Of a DNA stretch of 64,000 nucleotides, positions 1 through 7,748 are shown one piece after another. The notes below the pieces were generated by a model. It saw only the letters and a program-made list of their open reading frames with translations. It searched no databases and was not told the origin of the DNA. The position numbers were made by a program, and so were the translations under genes. The DNA is from CAZEHS01 sp964424355 (GTDB lineage: Bacteria; Bacillota; Clostridia; Peptostreptococcales; Acidaminobacteraceae). Positions within the stretch are counted from its first letter, which is position 1. The number at the start of each line of letters is the position of its first letter. The stretch lies in contig CAYRIO010000001.1 of assembly GCA_964424355.1 (NCBI GenBank), positions 186,001 through 250,000 of the forward strand. The letters run 5' to 3'.

Positions 1-1
1 A

Positions 2-256
2 AGACTGATTGACAACGTATGGGCCACACGGAAATCAGATTCCCTTAACGGCTTCAAGTTCATGCTGGCGGAAGTCATCGGCGGGACCAGTGAAGGGCAG
101 CGCCTGATCGTTGTAGATATCATCAGCGCAGGGATCGGTGACCGGGTCATCGTGACCACGGGTTCGGCTGCCAGGCGGATGTTGGGTAACGACACTCTCC
201 CGGTGGATGCCGTTGTTATCGGAATCATTGATGACGATTGTAATTTAGCAGATTAA
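2..256 (+). CDS. BMC vertex protein, EutN/CcmL family (5' end outside window)
   Basis: This forms the pentamer that caps the vertices of a bacterial microcompartment shell. The reading frame is open from the first bases of the window and reads NVWATRKSDSLNGFKF before the first internal ATG at 62. This is the usual EutN/CcmL N-terminal segment, so the ATG at 62 is not the start and the true start lies upstream. The family's GDRVIVTTGSAAR core and a hydrophobic end (AVVIGIIDD) are present. The stop touches the start region of the next gene, a PduS homologue, so the two are in one operon. The family is clear; only a few N-terminal residues are missing. Confidence 0.9.
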   Translation, partial: RLIDNVWATRKSDSLNGFKFMLAEVIGGTSEGQRLIVVDIISAGIGDRVIVTTGSAARRMLGNDTLPVDAVVIGIIDDDCNLAD

Positions 257-267
257 TGGGGGCAGAT

Positions 268-1596
268 ATGAGTCTTCTGGAAAAGGTGAAAGATGCCGGC
301 ATTGTCGGTGCGGGGGGAGCGGGATTTCCCACCCATGCAAAGCTGGGGTCAAAGGCAGAATATATACTCCTGAACGGAGCGGAATGCGAGCCCCTTCTCC
401 GGGTGGATCAGCAACTGATGGAGCTGCTCCCGGACGAAATCATCAAAGGCTTTGAAGCAGCGGGACGACTGATTGGTGCCAATAAAGCGCTGATTGGTGT
501 GAAATACAAGCATAAGGAAGTCATTTCCATCCTTCGGGAACGGATTGAAGCATTACGGTTGGGCGATTTCGTCGAAGTAAAAGAAATGGCGGATGCGTAC
601 CCCGCCGGTGACGAACAGGTTCTGGTTTATGAGCTGACCGGTCGGGTTGTTCCTGAAGCGGGCATTCCGATACAGGTAGGCTGTGTGGTCATCAACTCCG
701 AAACTGCACTGAATATCTACCATGCATCCCTGGGGAAGCCGGTCACCGAAAAATACATCACCGTTGCGGGTGATATCCCGAATCGGTTGACTGTGAAGGT
801 TTTAGTTGGCACACCAATCATTGATGTACTGAAACTCAGCGGAATTGATAACTTTGACGAATACGCTGTCATTGATGGCGGCCCGATGATGGGACCGGTT
901 ATGGCGGATCTGGAAGGCTATATTACAAAGAAGCATAAAGGCTTTATCATTCTGAAGAAACAGCATCCCCTCATCCGTAAAAAGTCCATCAAAATGGATG
1001 CAGCCATGCGCATCAACAAGGCAACCTGTGAACAGTGCCGCATGTGCACGGATTTGTGCCCCCGGTATCTTCTGGGCCACAACATGCAGCCCCACAAGAT
1101 CATGCGGACGGTGGCTTACTCAATAACAAATCCGGAGGAGCTTAAAACCGCATCCCTCTGCTGCCAGTGTAACCTGTGCCAATTGTTCTCCTGTCCTGCC
1201 GGGCTGTATCCCATGTCTGCCAATGTTTTTACAAAACAGAAGCTGGCAGAACAGAGCATCCGGTATAAACCTGATCAGACTGAGTTTCAGGCACGGAGCA
1301 GCCGGGAATACCGGCAGCTTCCAAGCAAGCGGCTGGTTGCAAGGCTGGGCCTCAAGGATTTCGATAAGTCCGCTCCCATGAGAGAAACCGTATTGAAACC
1401 CAACTTGGTTTATATCGCAACAAGTCAGCATATAGGAGCTCCTGCGGTTCCGGTTGTTTCACTAGGAGACCGGGTGCAGGCTGGGCAGCTGATAGGCAGG
1501 ATTCCTGATGGGGCGCTTGGCGCTTCGATACACACAAGCATTTCCGGGGCGGTTGTGGAATGTGGAAACGGTTTTATTGCCATAAGGGGGGAATGA
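268..1596 (+). CDS. pduS: PduS-like/RnfC-like flavin and iron-sulfur electron-transfer protein of the microcompartment
   Basis: PduS homologues are RnfC-like flavin/4Fe-4S proteins that carry electrons into the BMC lumen, for cobalamin reduction in Pdu systems or possibly NADH recycling in others. The N-terminal motif GIVGAGGAGFPTH is the FMN/NAD-binding loop. Two ferredoxin-like cysteine groups follow near residues 255-315 (CEQCRMCTDLCP and CCQCNLCQLFSCP), and a C-terminal barrel-sandwich/RnfC-like segment ends the protein. An ATG at 256 is in frame, but ATG 268 has GGGGGC five bases upstream and gives the family N terminus (MSLLEKVKDAGIVGAGG), so 268 is preferred (442 aa). It lies between the vertex protein and the PduT-like trimer, its usual partner. 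Confidence 0.9.
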   Translation: MSLLEKVKDAGIVGAGGAGFPTHAKLGSKAEYILLNGAECEPLLRVDQQLMELLPDEIIKGFEAAGRLIGANKALIGVKYKHKEVISILRERIEALRLGDFVEVKEMADAYPAGDEQVLVYELTGRVVPEAGIPIQVGCVVINSETALNIYHASLGKPVTEKYITVAGDIPNRLTVKVLVGTPIIDVLKLSGIDNFDEYAVIDGGPMMGPVMADLEGYITKKHKGFIILKKQHPLIRKKSIKMDAAMRINKATCEQCRMCTDLCPRYLLGHNMQPHKIMRTVAYSITNPEELKTASLCCQCNLCQLFSCPAGLYPMSANVFTKQKLAEQSIRYKPDQTEFQARSSREYRQLPSKRLVARLGLKDFDKSAPMRETVLKPNLVYIATSQHIGAPAVPVVSLGDRVQAGQLIGRIPDGALGASIHTSISGAVVECGNGFIAIRGE

Positions 1597-1597
1597 G

Positions 1598-2146
1598 ATG
1601 GCCAGTGCAATCGGAATGGTTGAGTTTACAAGTATTGCCCGCGGCATCTACGCCGCCGATCAGATGGTGAAGACTTCGGATGTTGAAATAATAACAGCTA
1701 CCTCGGTTTGCCCCGGCAAGTATATAGCCATCGTTCACGGAGATGTCGGAGCCGTTCAGGATTCAGTAGCCGTCGGCGAGAAACATGCAGGGGAGTATCT
1801 GGTGGATTCCATCATCATCCCCAATGTAAGCCGCGCCATATTCCCGGCAATTTCAGGCACTGCGATGCCGGATCGGATTCAGGCACTGGGAATCATGGAG
1901 TCCTTCTCACTGGCAACAATGATCATTGCCGCGGATGCAGTTCTAAAAGCTGCGAATTTGGAGCCGATGGAGCTTCGCCTGGGTAATGGTCTGGGCGGTA
2001 AGGCATTCTTCACCTTCACGGGAGACGTTGCCGCGGTTGAGGCCGGTATTGAAGCAGGTAAAAACATTGCAGAGGAAAAAGGTCTGTTGGTGAATGCAGA
2101 GGTTATAGCGGCACCCTCCGACAGACTCATCCAAAGCTTGTTCTAA
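1598..2146 (+). CDS. pduT: PduT-like BMC-T trimeric shell protein with probable pore iron-sulfur cluster
   Basis: This is a tandem-BMC-domain shell protein (182 aa, the usual PduT length) forming pseudohexameric trimers. Domain 1 starts SAIGMVEFTSIARGIYAADQ and domain 2 starts near residue 95 (ALGIMESFSLATMIIAAD). The first-domain pore loop reads TSVCPGKY with Cys at residue 38, the position that holds the central 4Fe-4S cluster in characterised PduT. The cluster-bearing pore is therefore probably kept. The start ATG follows AAGGGGGAATGAG and lies two bases after the pduS stop. Adjacency to pduS fits a transshell electron-transfer pair, which is inferred rather than shown. Confidence 0.9.
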   Translation: MASAIGMVEFTSIARGIYAADQMVKTSDVEIITATSVCPGKYIAIVHGDVGAVQDSVAVGEKHAGEYLVDSIIIPNVSRAIFPAISGTAMPDRIQALGIMESFSLATMIIAADAVLKAANLEPMELRLGNGLGGKAFFTFTGDVAAVEAGIEAGKNIAEEKGLLVNAEVIAAPSDRLIQSLF

Positions 2147-2220
2147 TAGATTCCCCAGCGTTGAAACACAAGAAGGCACTTGTTTTCAATATACTACCAA
2201 TAGAGGAAGTGGGTGAAAGC

Positions 2221-2874
2221 ATGAAAAGATTAATCACGGTAAAGGAAGTTGAGGCCTTGGCAAAGGAGGGGAAGAAAATATTGTACATGGAAAGTAATAC
2301 GATTATCACACCGTCAGCGAAAGATATGGCCAAAGCGAGTGGGATAGAATTTTCGACCCAGCCGGCGCCCTGCAGTGACAGTGCATGTGAAGTGGTGAAA
2401 GCCGGGACGGGTGGAGTCGACAGTGAACTGATCTATAAAGCGCTGAAGGCCATGATGGATCAAGGACTTCTGCAAGGGATACTTGACAGTGCTTCAGGCA
2501 AGCCCTATACATCGGAAAGTGACTGTGGCGGCCTGAAGGTAGTTCGCGGCAATTCCGTCAAGATGGACTATTTTGATACCGGAAATCCTGATAACAAAGT
2601 CTATTTTCAGGAATTGATCAGCAAAGATGAGTCCCAGATGAGTGCAGGGTTCCTAACCATTGAAAAATCAAGCTTTGAGTGGGATCTGACTTACGAGGAA
2701 ATCGATTATGTCATCGAAGGTACTCTGACGGTAACCATTAACGGCAAAACGTTCACTGCGTATCCCGGAGATGTTCTGTTCGTACCATCCGGCTCCAAAG
2801 TGATTTGGGGTTCCCCAGACAAGGCCAGAGTATTCTACACGACGTATCCAGCCAACTGGGCGGATTTGATGTAA
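2221..2874 (+). CDS. eutQ: EutQ-like cupin protein (reported acetate kinase activity in the family)
   Basis: The 217-aa protein has a C-terminal cupin fold (DYVIEGTLTVTINGKTF, then PGDVLFVPSGSKV, residues ~155-205) typical of EutQ. An N-terminal extension (MKRLITVKEVEALAKEGKK) is shared with several BMC accessory proteins. Salmonella EutQ has been reported to have acetate kinase activity and to interact with the shell. Here it could complete the route acyl-CoA to acyl-phosphate to acid with ATP gain. The start at 2221 is set by GGAAGTGGGTGAAAGC; the frame is open upstream to 2161 but without a good ribosome site. It sits between two shell genes, so membership in the BMC operon is firm. Confidence 0.85.
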   Translation: MKRLITVKEVEALAKEGKKILYMESNTIITPSAKDMAKASGIEFSTQPAPCSDSACEVVKAGTGGVDSELIYKALKAMMDQGLLQGILDSASGKPYTSESDCGGLKVVRGNSVKMDYFDTGNPDNKVYFQELISKDESQMSAGFLTIEKSSFEWDLTYEEIDYVIEGTLTVTINGKTFTAYPGDVLFVPSGSKVIWGSPDKARVFYTTYPANWADLM

Positions 2875-2896
2875 TAGAATGATGGAGGCTTAAGGC

Positions 2897-3502
2897 ATGC
2901 AGGCACTGGGAATGATTGAAACAAAAGGATTGGTAGGCGCGGTTGAAGCTGCGGACGCAATGGTTAAAGCTGCAAATGTCTGCCTCATCGGTAAAGAGCA
3001 TGTCGGTGGGGGATTGGTGACAGTGATGATCCGAGGTGATGTCGGCGCCGTTAAAGCGGCGACAGATGCTGGTGCTGCTGCAGCTCAGCGTGTCGGCGAA
3101 CTGATCTCTGTTCATGTTATCCCGCGCCCCCATGAAGAAATGGCCTCTCTGATCGCCTTCTCTGAACCGACCCGCCTTGAAGAGATACCGGAGCCACGTG
3201 CAGAAAAACCGGCATCTGCTCCAGAGGAAGTTGAAGTGGTAACAAAAGGAGAAGCGCCTGCTGAAGAACCATCCAAGAGTGCGGTGATGGACCCGGGTGA
3301 GATCCATAAGGCGGTCGTCGACTCGGTCGTACTTGAAAAAGGGTTAGAGGAAGCGATTGCGATGCTGAATAAGCTGACAGTGGTTAAACTTCGAAACCTG
3401 GCCCGTGAATATAAGGATTTCGGCATTGCAGGAAGAGGCATTTCAAAAGCAGATAAACAGGTGATCATCACAGCCTTCATGCGGTATTTCGGGAAAGCTT
3501 GA
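2897..3502 (+). CDS. BMC-H hexameric shell protein with C-terminal SAP/Rho-N-like extension
   Basis: Residues 1-~88 are a standard BMC-H hexamer domain (MQALGMIETKGLVGAVEAAD, pore GKEHVGGGLV), nearly identical to the second hexamer at 5767. A long extension follows: a Pro/Glu/Ala-rich linker (~90-125), then a helical segment and a C-terminal domain (~160-201) reading LTVVKLRNLAREYKDFGIAG with KADKQVIITAFMRYF. This resembles a SAP/Rho N-terminal helix-extension-helix fold. BMC-H proteins with extensions (PduK-like) are known, but their roles are unclear. The start follows GGAGGCTTAAGGC. The extension could bind cargo, nucleic acid or other shell parts; none is proven. Confidence 0.9.
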   Translation: MQALGMIETKGLVGAVEAADAMVKAANVCLIGKEHVGGGLVTVMIRGDVGAVKAATDAGAAAAQRVGELISVHVIPRPHEEMASLIAFSEPTRLEEIPEPRAEKPASAPEEVEVVTKGEAPAEEPSKSAVMDPGEIHKAVVDSVVLEKGLEEAIAMLNKLTVVKLRNLAREYKDFGIAGRGISKADKQVIITAFMRYFGKA

Positions 3503-3567
3503 CTCCCGGCATGGCAGCACGATGAATCCCTAAGTACACGATGAAACAGGAAAGGAGAACGCGGAAC

Positions 3568-5097
3568 GTGGAAAATTTTGATTACGATTTACGCTCTGTT
3601 CAAGAAGTAAGAAACCTTGCGCGGATGGGGAAAGTTGCCGCGGATCAGATTGCGGATTATACAGAAGAGCAGATCAACCGCATTTTGTGCAATATGGTCC
3701 GGGTAGCCAAAGAAAACGCAGTCAGCCTGGCACGGATGGCTGTTGAAGAAACCGGCTTTGGTAAAGTTGAGGACAAGACCTATAAGAACCACTTGGCTTC
3801 TGTTGTCTTGTACGACGCAATCAAAAATATGAAAACAGTCGGAATCATCAGTGAAGATACGGTGAATCAAGTGATTGATATTGCTGAGCCAATGGGCTTG
3901 ATCATGGGAATTGTTCCGTCCACCAACCCAACCTCCACCGCAATCTTCAAATCGATCATTGCGATCAAGTCACGGAACGCCATCATCTTTTCGCCACACC
4001 CTGCCGCGGCAAAATGCACCATCGCTGCAGCACGGCTGATGAGCGAAGCGGCTATCGCAGCAGGTGCTCCCGCCAATATCATCGCCAGTATTTCAATGCC
4101 TACCGCCGATGCGACCAAAGCATTGATGGAGAGCAAAGAAGTCAGCATGATTATCGCTACGGGCGGCCCGGGCATGGTAAAGGCCTCATACAGTGCAGGA
4201 AAGCCCGCTCTTGGTGTTGGGGCTGGCAACTGCCCGGCTTACATTGAAAAGACAGCGGATGTCAGGAAAGCGGTTACGAACATCCTGGCCAGTAAGACCT
4301 TCGACTATGGTACTATCTGCGCTTCCGAGCAGTCAGTTATTGCTGAAGCCTCCAACCGGGATCAGATCGTAGCGGAATTTCATCGGCAAGGCGGCTACTT
4401 CATGAGTGCGGAAGAAACTGTAAAGGTGTGTTCGCTGCTCTTCAAGAACGGTCATACCATGAATGCCAAGTTTGTCGGACGATCCCCACAGGTGATCGCG
4501 GCGGCTGCAGGCTTTTCAATCCCAGAGGGCACAAAGGTTCTGATCGGTGAACAAAACGGTGTCGGACCGGAGAATCCGCTGTCTTATGAGAAGCTTACCT
4601 CCGTCCTGGCGTTTTATACGGTAAAAGACTGGCATGAAGCCTGTGATCGATGCATCGAGCTGCTTCAAAACGGTATCGGGCACAGCATGAGCATTCATAC
4701 TGAGGATCGGGACATGGTCATGAAGTTCGCTAAGAAACGGGCCGCGCGGATCCTGGTTAACACCGGCAGTACCCAGGGGGGAACCGGAGCAAGTACCGGA
4801 CTGATTCCATCCTTCACACTGGGATGCGGAACCTGGGGCGGAAGCTCCGTTTCAGAGAACGTGAGCCCCATGCACCTGATCAACATCAAGCGGGTTGCCT
4901 ATGGCATTAAGGATTGCAGCACCCTGGCATCCAGTGACCCGACCTTCAACTACCCTGAGCTGTCCGGTTGCACCACAGTCAATAGCTGTGCAAGCAACAC
5001 ATCATATGCATCCAAAATCAGCGGTGATGAAAAGGATCAGATGGTGAAGTTGATCAATGAACTGATCAACGCAGTGAAAGGAGGGAGCCATAATTAG
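3568..5097 (+). CDS. CoA-acylating aldehyde dehydrogenase of the microcompartment (PduP/EutE family)
   Basis: The enzyme oxidises an aldehyde to acyl-CoA with NAD+ and CoA inside the BMC. The ALDH core is clear: the cofactor segment IVPSTNPTSTAIFKS, glycine-rich ATGGPGMVKA and the catalytic-cysteine region FDYGTICASEQSV, whose Cys is ~residue 250. GTG 3568 is preferred over ATG 3541 because AAAGGAG lies 10 bases before it and 3541 lacks a ribosome site; the product is then 509 aa. The C terminus (DQMVKLINELINAVKGG) could form an amphipathic helix and may be the encapsulation peptide; this is inference. It is followed directly by pduL, whose GTG overlaps its stop codon. Confidence 0.92.
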   Translation: MENFDYDLRSVQEVRNLARMGKVAADQIADYTEEQINRILCNMVRVAKENAVSLARMAVEETGFGKVEDKTYKNHLASVVLYDAIKNMKTVGIISEDTVNQVIDIAEPMGLIMGIVPSTNPTSTAIFKSIIAIKSRNAIIFSPHPAAAKCTIAAARLMSEAAIAAGAPANIIASISMPTADATKALMESKEVSMIIATGGPGMVKASYSAGKPALGVGAGNCPAYIEKTADVRKAVTNILASKTFDYGTICASEQSVIAEASNRDQIVAEFHRQGGYFMSAEETVKVCSLLFKNGHTMNAKFVGRSPQVIAAAAGFSIPEGTKVLIGEQNGVGPENPLSYEKLTSVLAFYTVKDWHEACDRCIELLQNGIGHSMSIHTEDRDMVMKFAKKRAARILVNTGSTQGGTGASTGLIPSFTLGCGTWGGSSVSENVSPMHLINIKRVAYGIKDCSTLASSDPTFNYPELSGCTTVNSCASNTSYASKISGDEKDQMVKLINELINAVKGGSHN

Positions 5098-5747
5098 TGG
5101 AAAAGTATGAGAGCGTGTTGAGACTTTTGTTGGAAGCCGTTCAAACAAGTCTGATTCCGACAGAAACACAAGATGATTCCTCCGAAATATCCGTGGGAAT
5201 CTCCAATCGACACCTTCACCTTTGCCAGGCGGATTTGGACATCCTGTTTGGGGATGGATACCAGATGACGAAGATGAAAGATCTGTCGCAGCCTGGGCAG
5301 TATGCCTGTAAAGAAACCGTGACACTGTGCGGCCCGAATGGCGCGATTGAAAAGGTTCGAATTCTTGGTCCGGTGCGCAGCAAGACCCAGGTAGAAATCC
5401 TGAAGGGTGATTGTTACAAGCTTGGTGTTAAATCTCCGGCAAGACTGTCAGGGGACCTGCTGGGAACTCCCGGCATCACACTGGTAGGTCCTAAGGGGTC
5501 CAGCCAGCTTCGGGAAGGCTTGATTGTGGCACAGCGGCATATCCACATGACCCTGGCAGACGCACAGCGTCTAGGTGTTCAAGACGGACAAATGGTATCT
5601 ATTCAGGTGAATGGCCAGCGTGGCGGAATTTACAGCAATGTCGCCGTTCGCGCCAATGAGTCATCCTCCCTGGAATGTCATATTGATACAGAAGAAGCAA
5701 ATGCAATGGATGTGGGTTCACTATCAAAAATAAAAATAATAAACTAA
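5097..5747 (+). CDS. pduL: PduL-type phosphotransacylase
   Basis: PduL converts acyl-CoA to acyl-phosphate and recycles CoA within the shell. The 216-aa protein has two related metal-binding halves: VGISNRHLHLCQADLD and LIVAQRHIHMTLADAQ supply the His-X-His zinc ligands. The N terminus (EKYESVLRLLLEAVQTSL) is predicted to be an amphipathic helix, consistent with the encapsulation peptide of BMC-associated PduL. The GTG start at 5097 overlaps the TAG stop of the aldehyde dehydrogenase and has AAAGGAGGG upstream, so the two are translationally coupled. With the EutQ-like protein it would allow ATP gain. Confidence 0.92.
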   Translation: MEKYESVLRLLLEAVQTSLIPTETQDDSSEISVGISNRHLHLCQADLDILFGDGYQMTKMKDLSQPGQYACKETVTLCGPNGAIEKVRILGPVRSKTQVEILKGDCYKLGVKSPARLSGDLLGTPGITLVGPKGSSQLREGLIVAQRHIHMTLADAQRLGVQDGQMVSIQVNGQRGGIYSNVAVRANESSSLECHIDTEEANAMDVGSLSKIKIIN

Positions 5748-5766
5748 AAATCAGGAGGAACAAATT

Positions 5767-6069
5767 ATGAAATACGATGCACTGGGAATGATCGAGACAA
5801 AAGGTCTGGTAGGCGCTATTGAAGCTGCGGATGCAATGGTTAAGGCTGCAAATGTATACCTGATCGGCAAAGAGCACGTTGGTGGTGGTTTGGTAACCGT
5901 TATGGTCCGTGGCGATGTCGGCGCTGTTAAGGCTGCTACAGATGCGGGTGCTGCTGCAGCTCAGCGTGTAGGCGAACTGATTTCCGTTCACGTGATCCCA
6001 AGACCACACGCAGAAGTAGAATCCATCATTCCTGCTCTGGGAAGCGCTGTGAAAGAAACAAAACTCTAA
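5767..6069 (+). CDS. BMC-H hexameric shell protein (PduA/PduJ/EutM-like)
   Basis: A 100-aa single-domain hexamer that would tile the shell facets. It has the canonical ALGMIETKGLVGAIEAADAM start, GKEHVGGGLV pore region and RPHAEVES end. Its BMC domain matches the one at 2897 almost residue for residue apart from a few substitutions, so the two are recent paralogues. An AGGAGG site precedes the ATG. It is the last gene of the operon and is followed by a strong hairpin terminator. Confidence 0.96.
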   Translation: MKYDALGMIETKGLVGAIEAADAMVKAANVYLIGKEHVGGGLVTVMVRGDVGAVKAATDAGAAAAQRVGELISVHVIPRPHAEVESIIPALGSAVKETKL

Positions 6070-6090
6070 GACAAGGATTCTCCATAAACT

Positions 6091-6146
6091 GAGAGGGGCC
6101 ATCTCGAAACGATTGAATCAATCGCTTAGAGATGGCCCCTCTCTTT
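6091..6146 (+). terminator. Terminator of the BMC operon
   Basis: A perfect 15-bp stem (GAGAGGGGCCATCTC at 6091-6105 with its complement at 6129-6143) encloses a loop containing a second small palindrome (CGATTGAATCAATCG). Only a short T tract follows. It lies 20 bases after the last shell gene. Confidence 0.75.
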
Positions 6147-6197
6147 CATCGCCCATCAACATTTCATATCAGCGCATAAAATGGAATGGAGGCATGT

Positions 6198-6243
6198 AAA
6201 AACCCTGCTTTTATGACGCTGTAAAGGTCAAGAAAGCAGGGTT
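6198..6243 (-). terminator. Terminator of the convergent alcohol dehydrogenase gene
   Basis: An 11-bp perfect stem (AACCCTGCTTT at 6201-6211 with AAAGCAGGGTT at 6233-6243) is followed on the minus strand by a T run. It sits downstream of the dehydrogenase stop at 6289. Confidence 0.75.
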
Positions 6244-6288
6244 ACTTTGGGGTGTGCTCAATCACACAGTATAAAGTTTCCGGACCGA

Positions 6289-7443
6289 TCAATAACTGCT
6301 TCGATACATCCGTATCAGATCTTCCTTGGAAGGCTTCCTGGGATTGGTGGGGGTGCAGCGGTCCAGCAGCGCTGTTGCCGCCATGTGCTCCAGGGCGCTT
6401 TCAAATGCGGCTCGGTCCACGCCCAGGGAGCGGATATTATCCTCAATTCCCAGATTTTTCTTAAGTCTGCTGATCGCTTGGAGGAAGCTGACCGTTCCCT
6501 CACGACGAGTCCTGGCCGGCAGCTTCAGAACATCCGCCAGTTTGGCGTAACGGTCGGTAGCATAGCCATCAGAACTCTTGCCCAAATCAGCGTTGTACTC
6601 GATGACAGCGCCCAGCATCAGGGCATTTGCCCGACCATGGGCCAGGTGGAATGTAGCCCCCAAGGCATGAGCCAGGCTGTGGTTGATGCCCAGGTTCGCA
6701 TTGGTGAACGCCATGCCCGCCATACAGGAGGCATTCAATACATGGTCCCTTGCTTCAGAATCCTTCTCGTTCTTATAGAACCGCTCTAGATTTTCGAATA
6801 GGAGTTTAACGGCTTTCTCTGCCAGGGCATCGGTGAAATCCGTGGCTTTCGTGGAAACATAGGCCTCAATGGCATGCACCAGCACATCAATTCCGGTGTC
6901 AGCCACAACCCGCTGGGGAACGTGTTGAATGCAGGTGGAATCCAATATGGCGATATCCGGCGCGATCAGTTCATCAACGATGACAACTTTTTCCCCGTCG
7001 GCGGTGATGACAGCGAAGTTTGTCACCTCCGAACCCGTTCCGCTGGTCGATGGAATCCCTATGAATAGAGGTTTCTCGGCTTTTGTTCCCCCGGAGAACT
7101 CAGGTTTTTGAGCAAAATAAAGGATTCCCTTTGCGGTATCGATGGCAGAGCCGCCCCCCATGGCCACGATGACATCTGCTCCACTTTCCTTATAAAGACT
7201 CAACCCACTTGCAATGATCTTAACATCCGGATCCGGCCGCACCTCTGAAAAAACAGTGGATGACATGCCGGCTTCCTGGAGGTAATCCACCGCCTTTTGG
7301 AGGTATCCCAATTGTTCCATGATGGAATCGGTGACAATGAATGCATGGGACCCTTTAATTTCTCTTAAAAGCTGTATGGATTGATTATTAAAATAGACCT
7401 TTGATTTCAATATGAATTGATCTTCGATGATTTTCCCCTCCAA
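6289..7443 (-). CDS. Iron-containing alcohol dehydrogenase, propanol/butanol dehydrogenase type (PduQ-like)
   Basis: It reduces an aldehyde to an alcohol with NAD(P)H. The nucleotide motif MGGGSAID and the metal-binding histidines (GIDVLVHAIEAYVS and SLAHALGATFHLAHG) are intact. Length (~384 aa) is normal for the family. The gene converges on the BMC operon and could be the NAD+-regenerating partner of the shell-bound aldehyde dehydrogenase, as PduQ is, but it has its own terminator and strand. The start is uncertain: the first in-frame start codon, TTG 7443, lies within the apparent ribosome site (TTGGAGGGG), and no ATG occurs at the usual place (see findings). Confidence 0.88.
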   Translation of the reverse strand: MEGKIIEDQFILKSKVYFNNQSIQLLREIKGSHAFIVTDSIMEQLGYLQKAVDYLQEAGMSSTVFSEVRPDPDVKIIASGLSLYKESGADVIVAMGGGSAIDTAKGILYFAQKPEFSGGTKAEKPLFIGIPSTSGTGSEVTNFAVITADGEKVVIVDELIAPDIAILDSTCIQHVPQRVVADTGIDVLVHAIEAYVSTKATDFTDALAEKAVKLLFENLERFYKNEKDSEARDHVLNASCMAGMAFTNANLGINHSLAHALGATFHLAHGRANALMLGAVIEYNADLGKSSDGYATDRYAKLADVLKLPARTRREGTVSFLQAISRLKKNLGIEDNIRSLGVDRAAFESALEHMAATALLDRCTPTNPRKPSKEDLIRMYRSSY

Positions 7444-7639
7444 TATGCGGATTTTAGTTGAGTATTTGTTAAAATAGTATCATAACACCCCCGGGGTTTC
7501 CTTGGAGAATATCCCTCTCTTATAGCACTATTGTATCCAGTTAGGCGTTGAGATAGTACAAAAGCCTTTATTGAAACCCGCATTTACCTTTCGGAAACGG
7601 TGTACTATGGGGTAATCAGATACATTCACTGTGACCATT

Positions 7640-7748
7640 TAGCAATCTTGTGTTATAATATCAACGTTGTCTATAGTGGATTCAACCCTTCTGCGTAAGC
7701 TATCATATCGTATAATATTGAAGGCACTTGAATAAAGGAGGTCGGGTT
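7640..7748 (+). promoter_or_regulatory. Candidate promoter region of the alarmone synthetase operon
   Basis: The 305-bp gap between the divergent genes holds two TATAAT sequences on the plus strand (7654-7659 and 7711-7716), neither with a convincing TTGACA-type -35, and an AAAGGAGG ribosome site at 7735 before the ATG at 7749. Nothing else was recognised in this gap. Confidence 0.35.

Noticed and set aside
2161..2220. Longer EutQ start
   Set aside because: No ribosome site, and the extra residues do not match the family.
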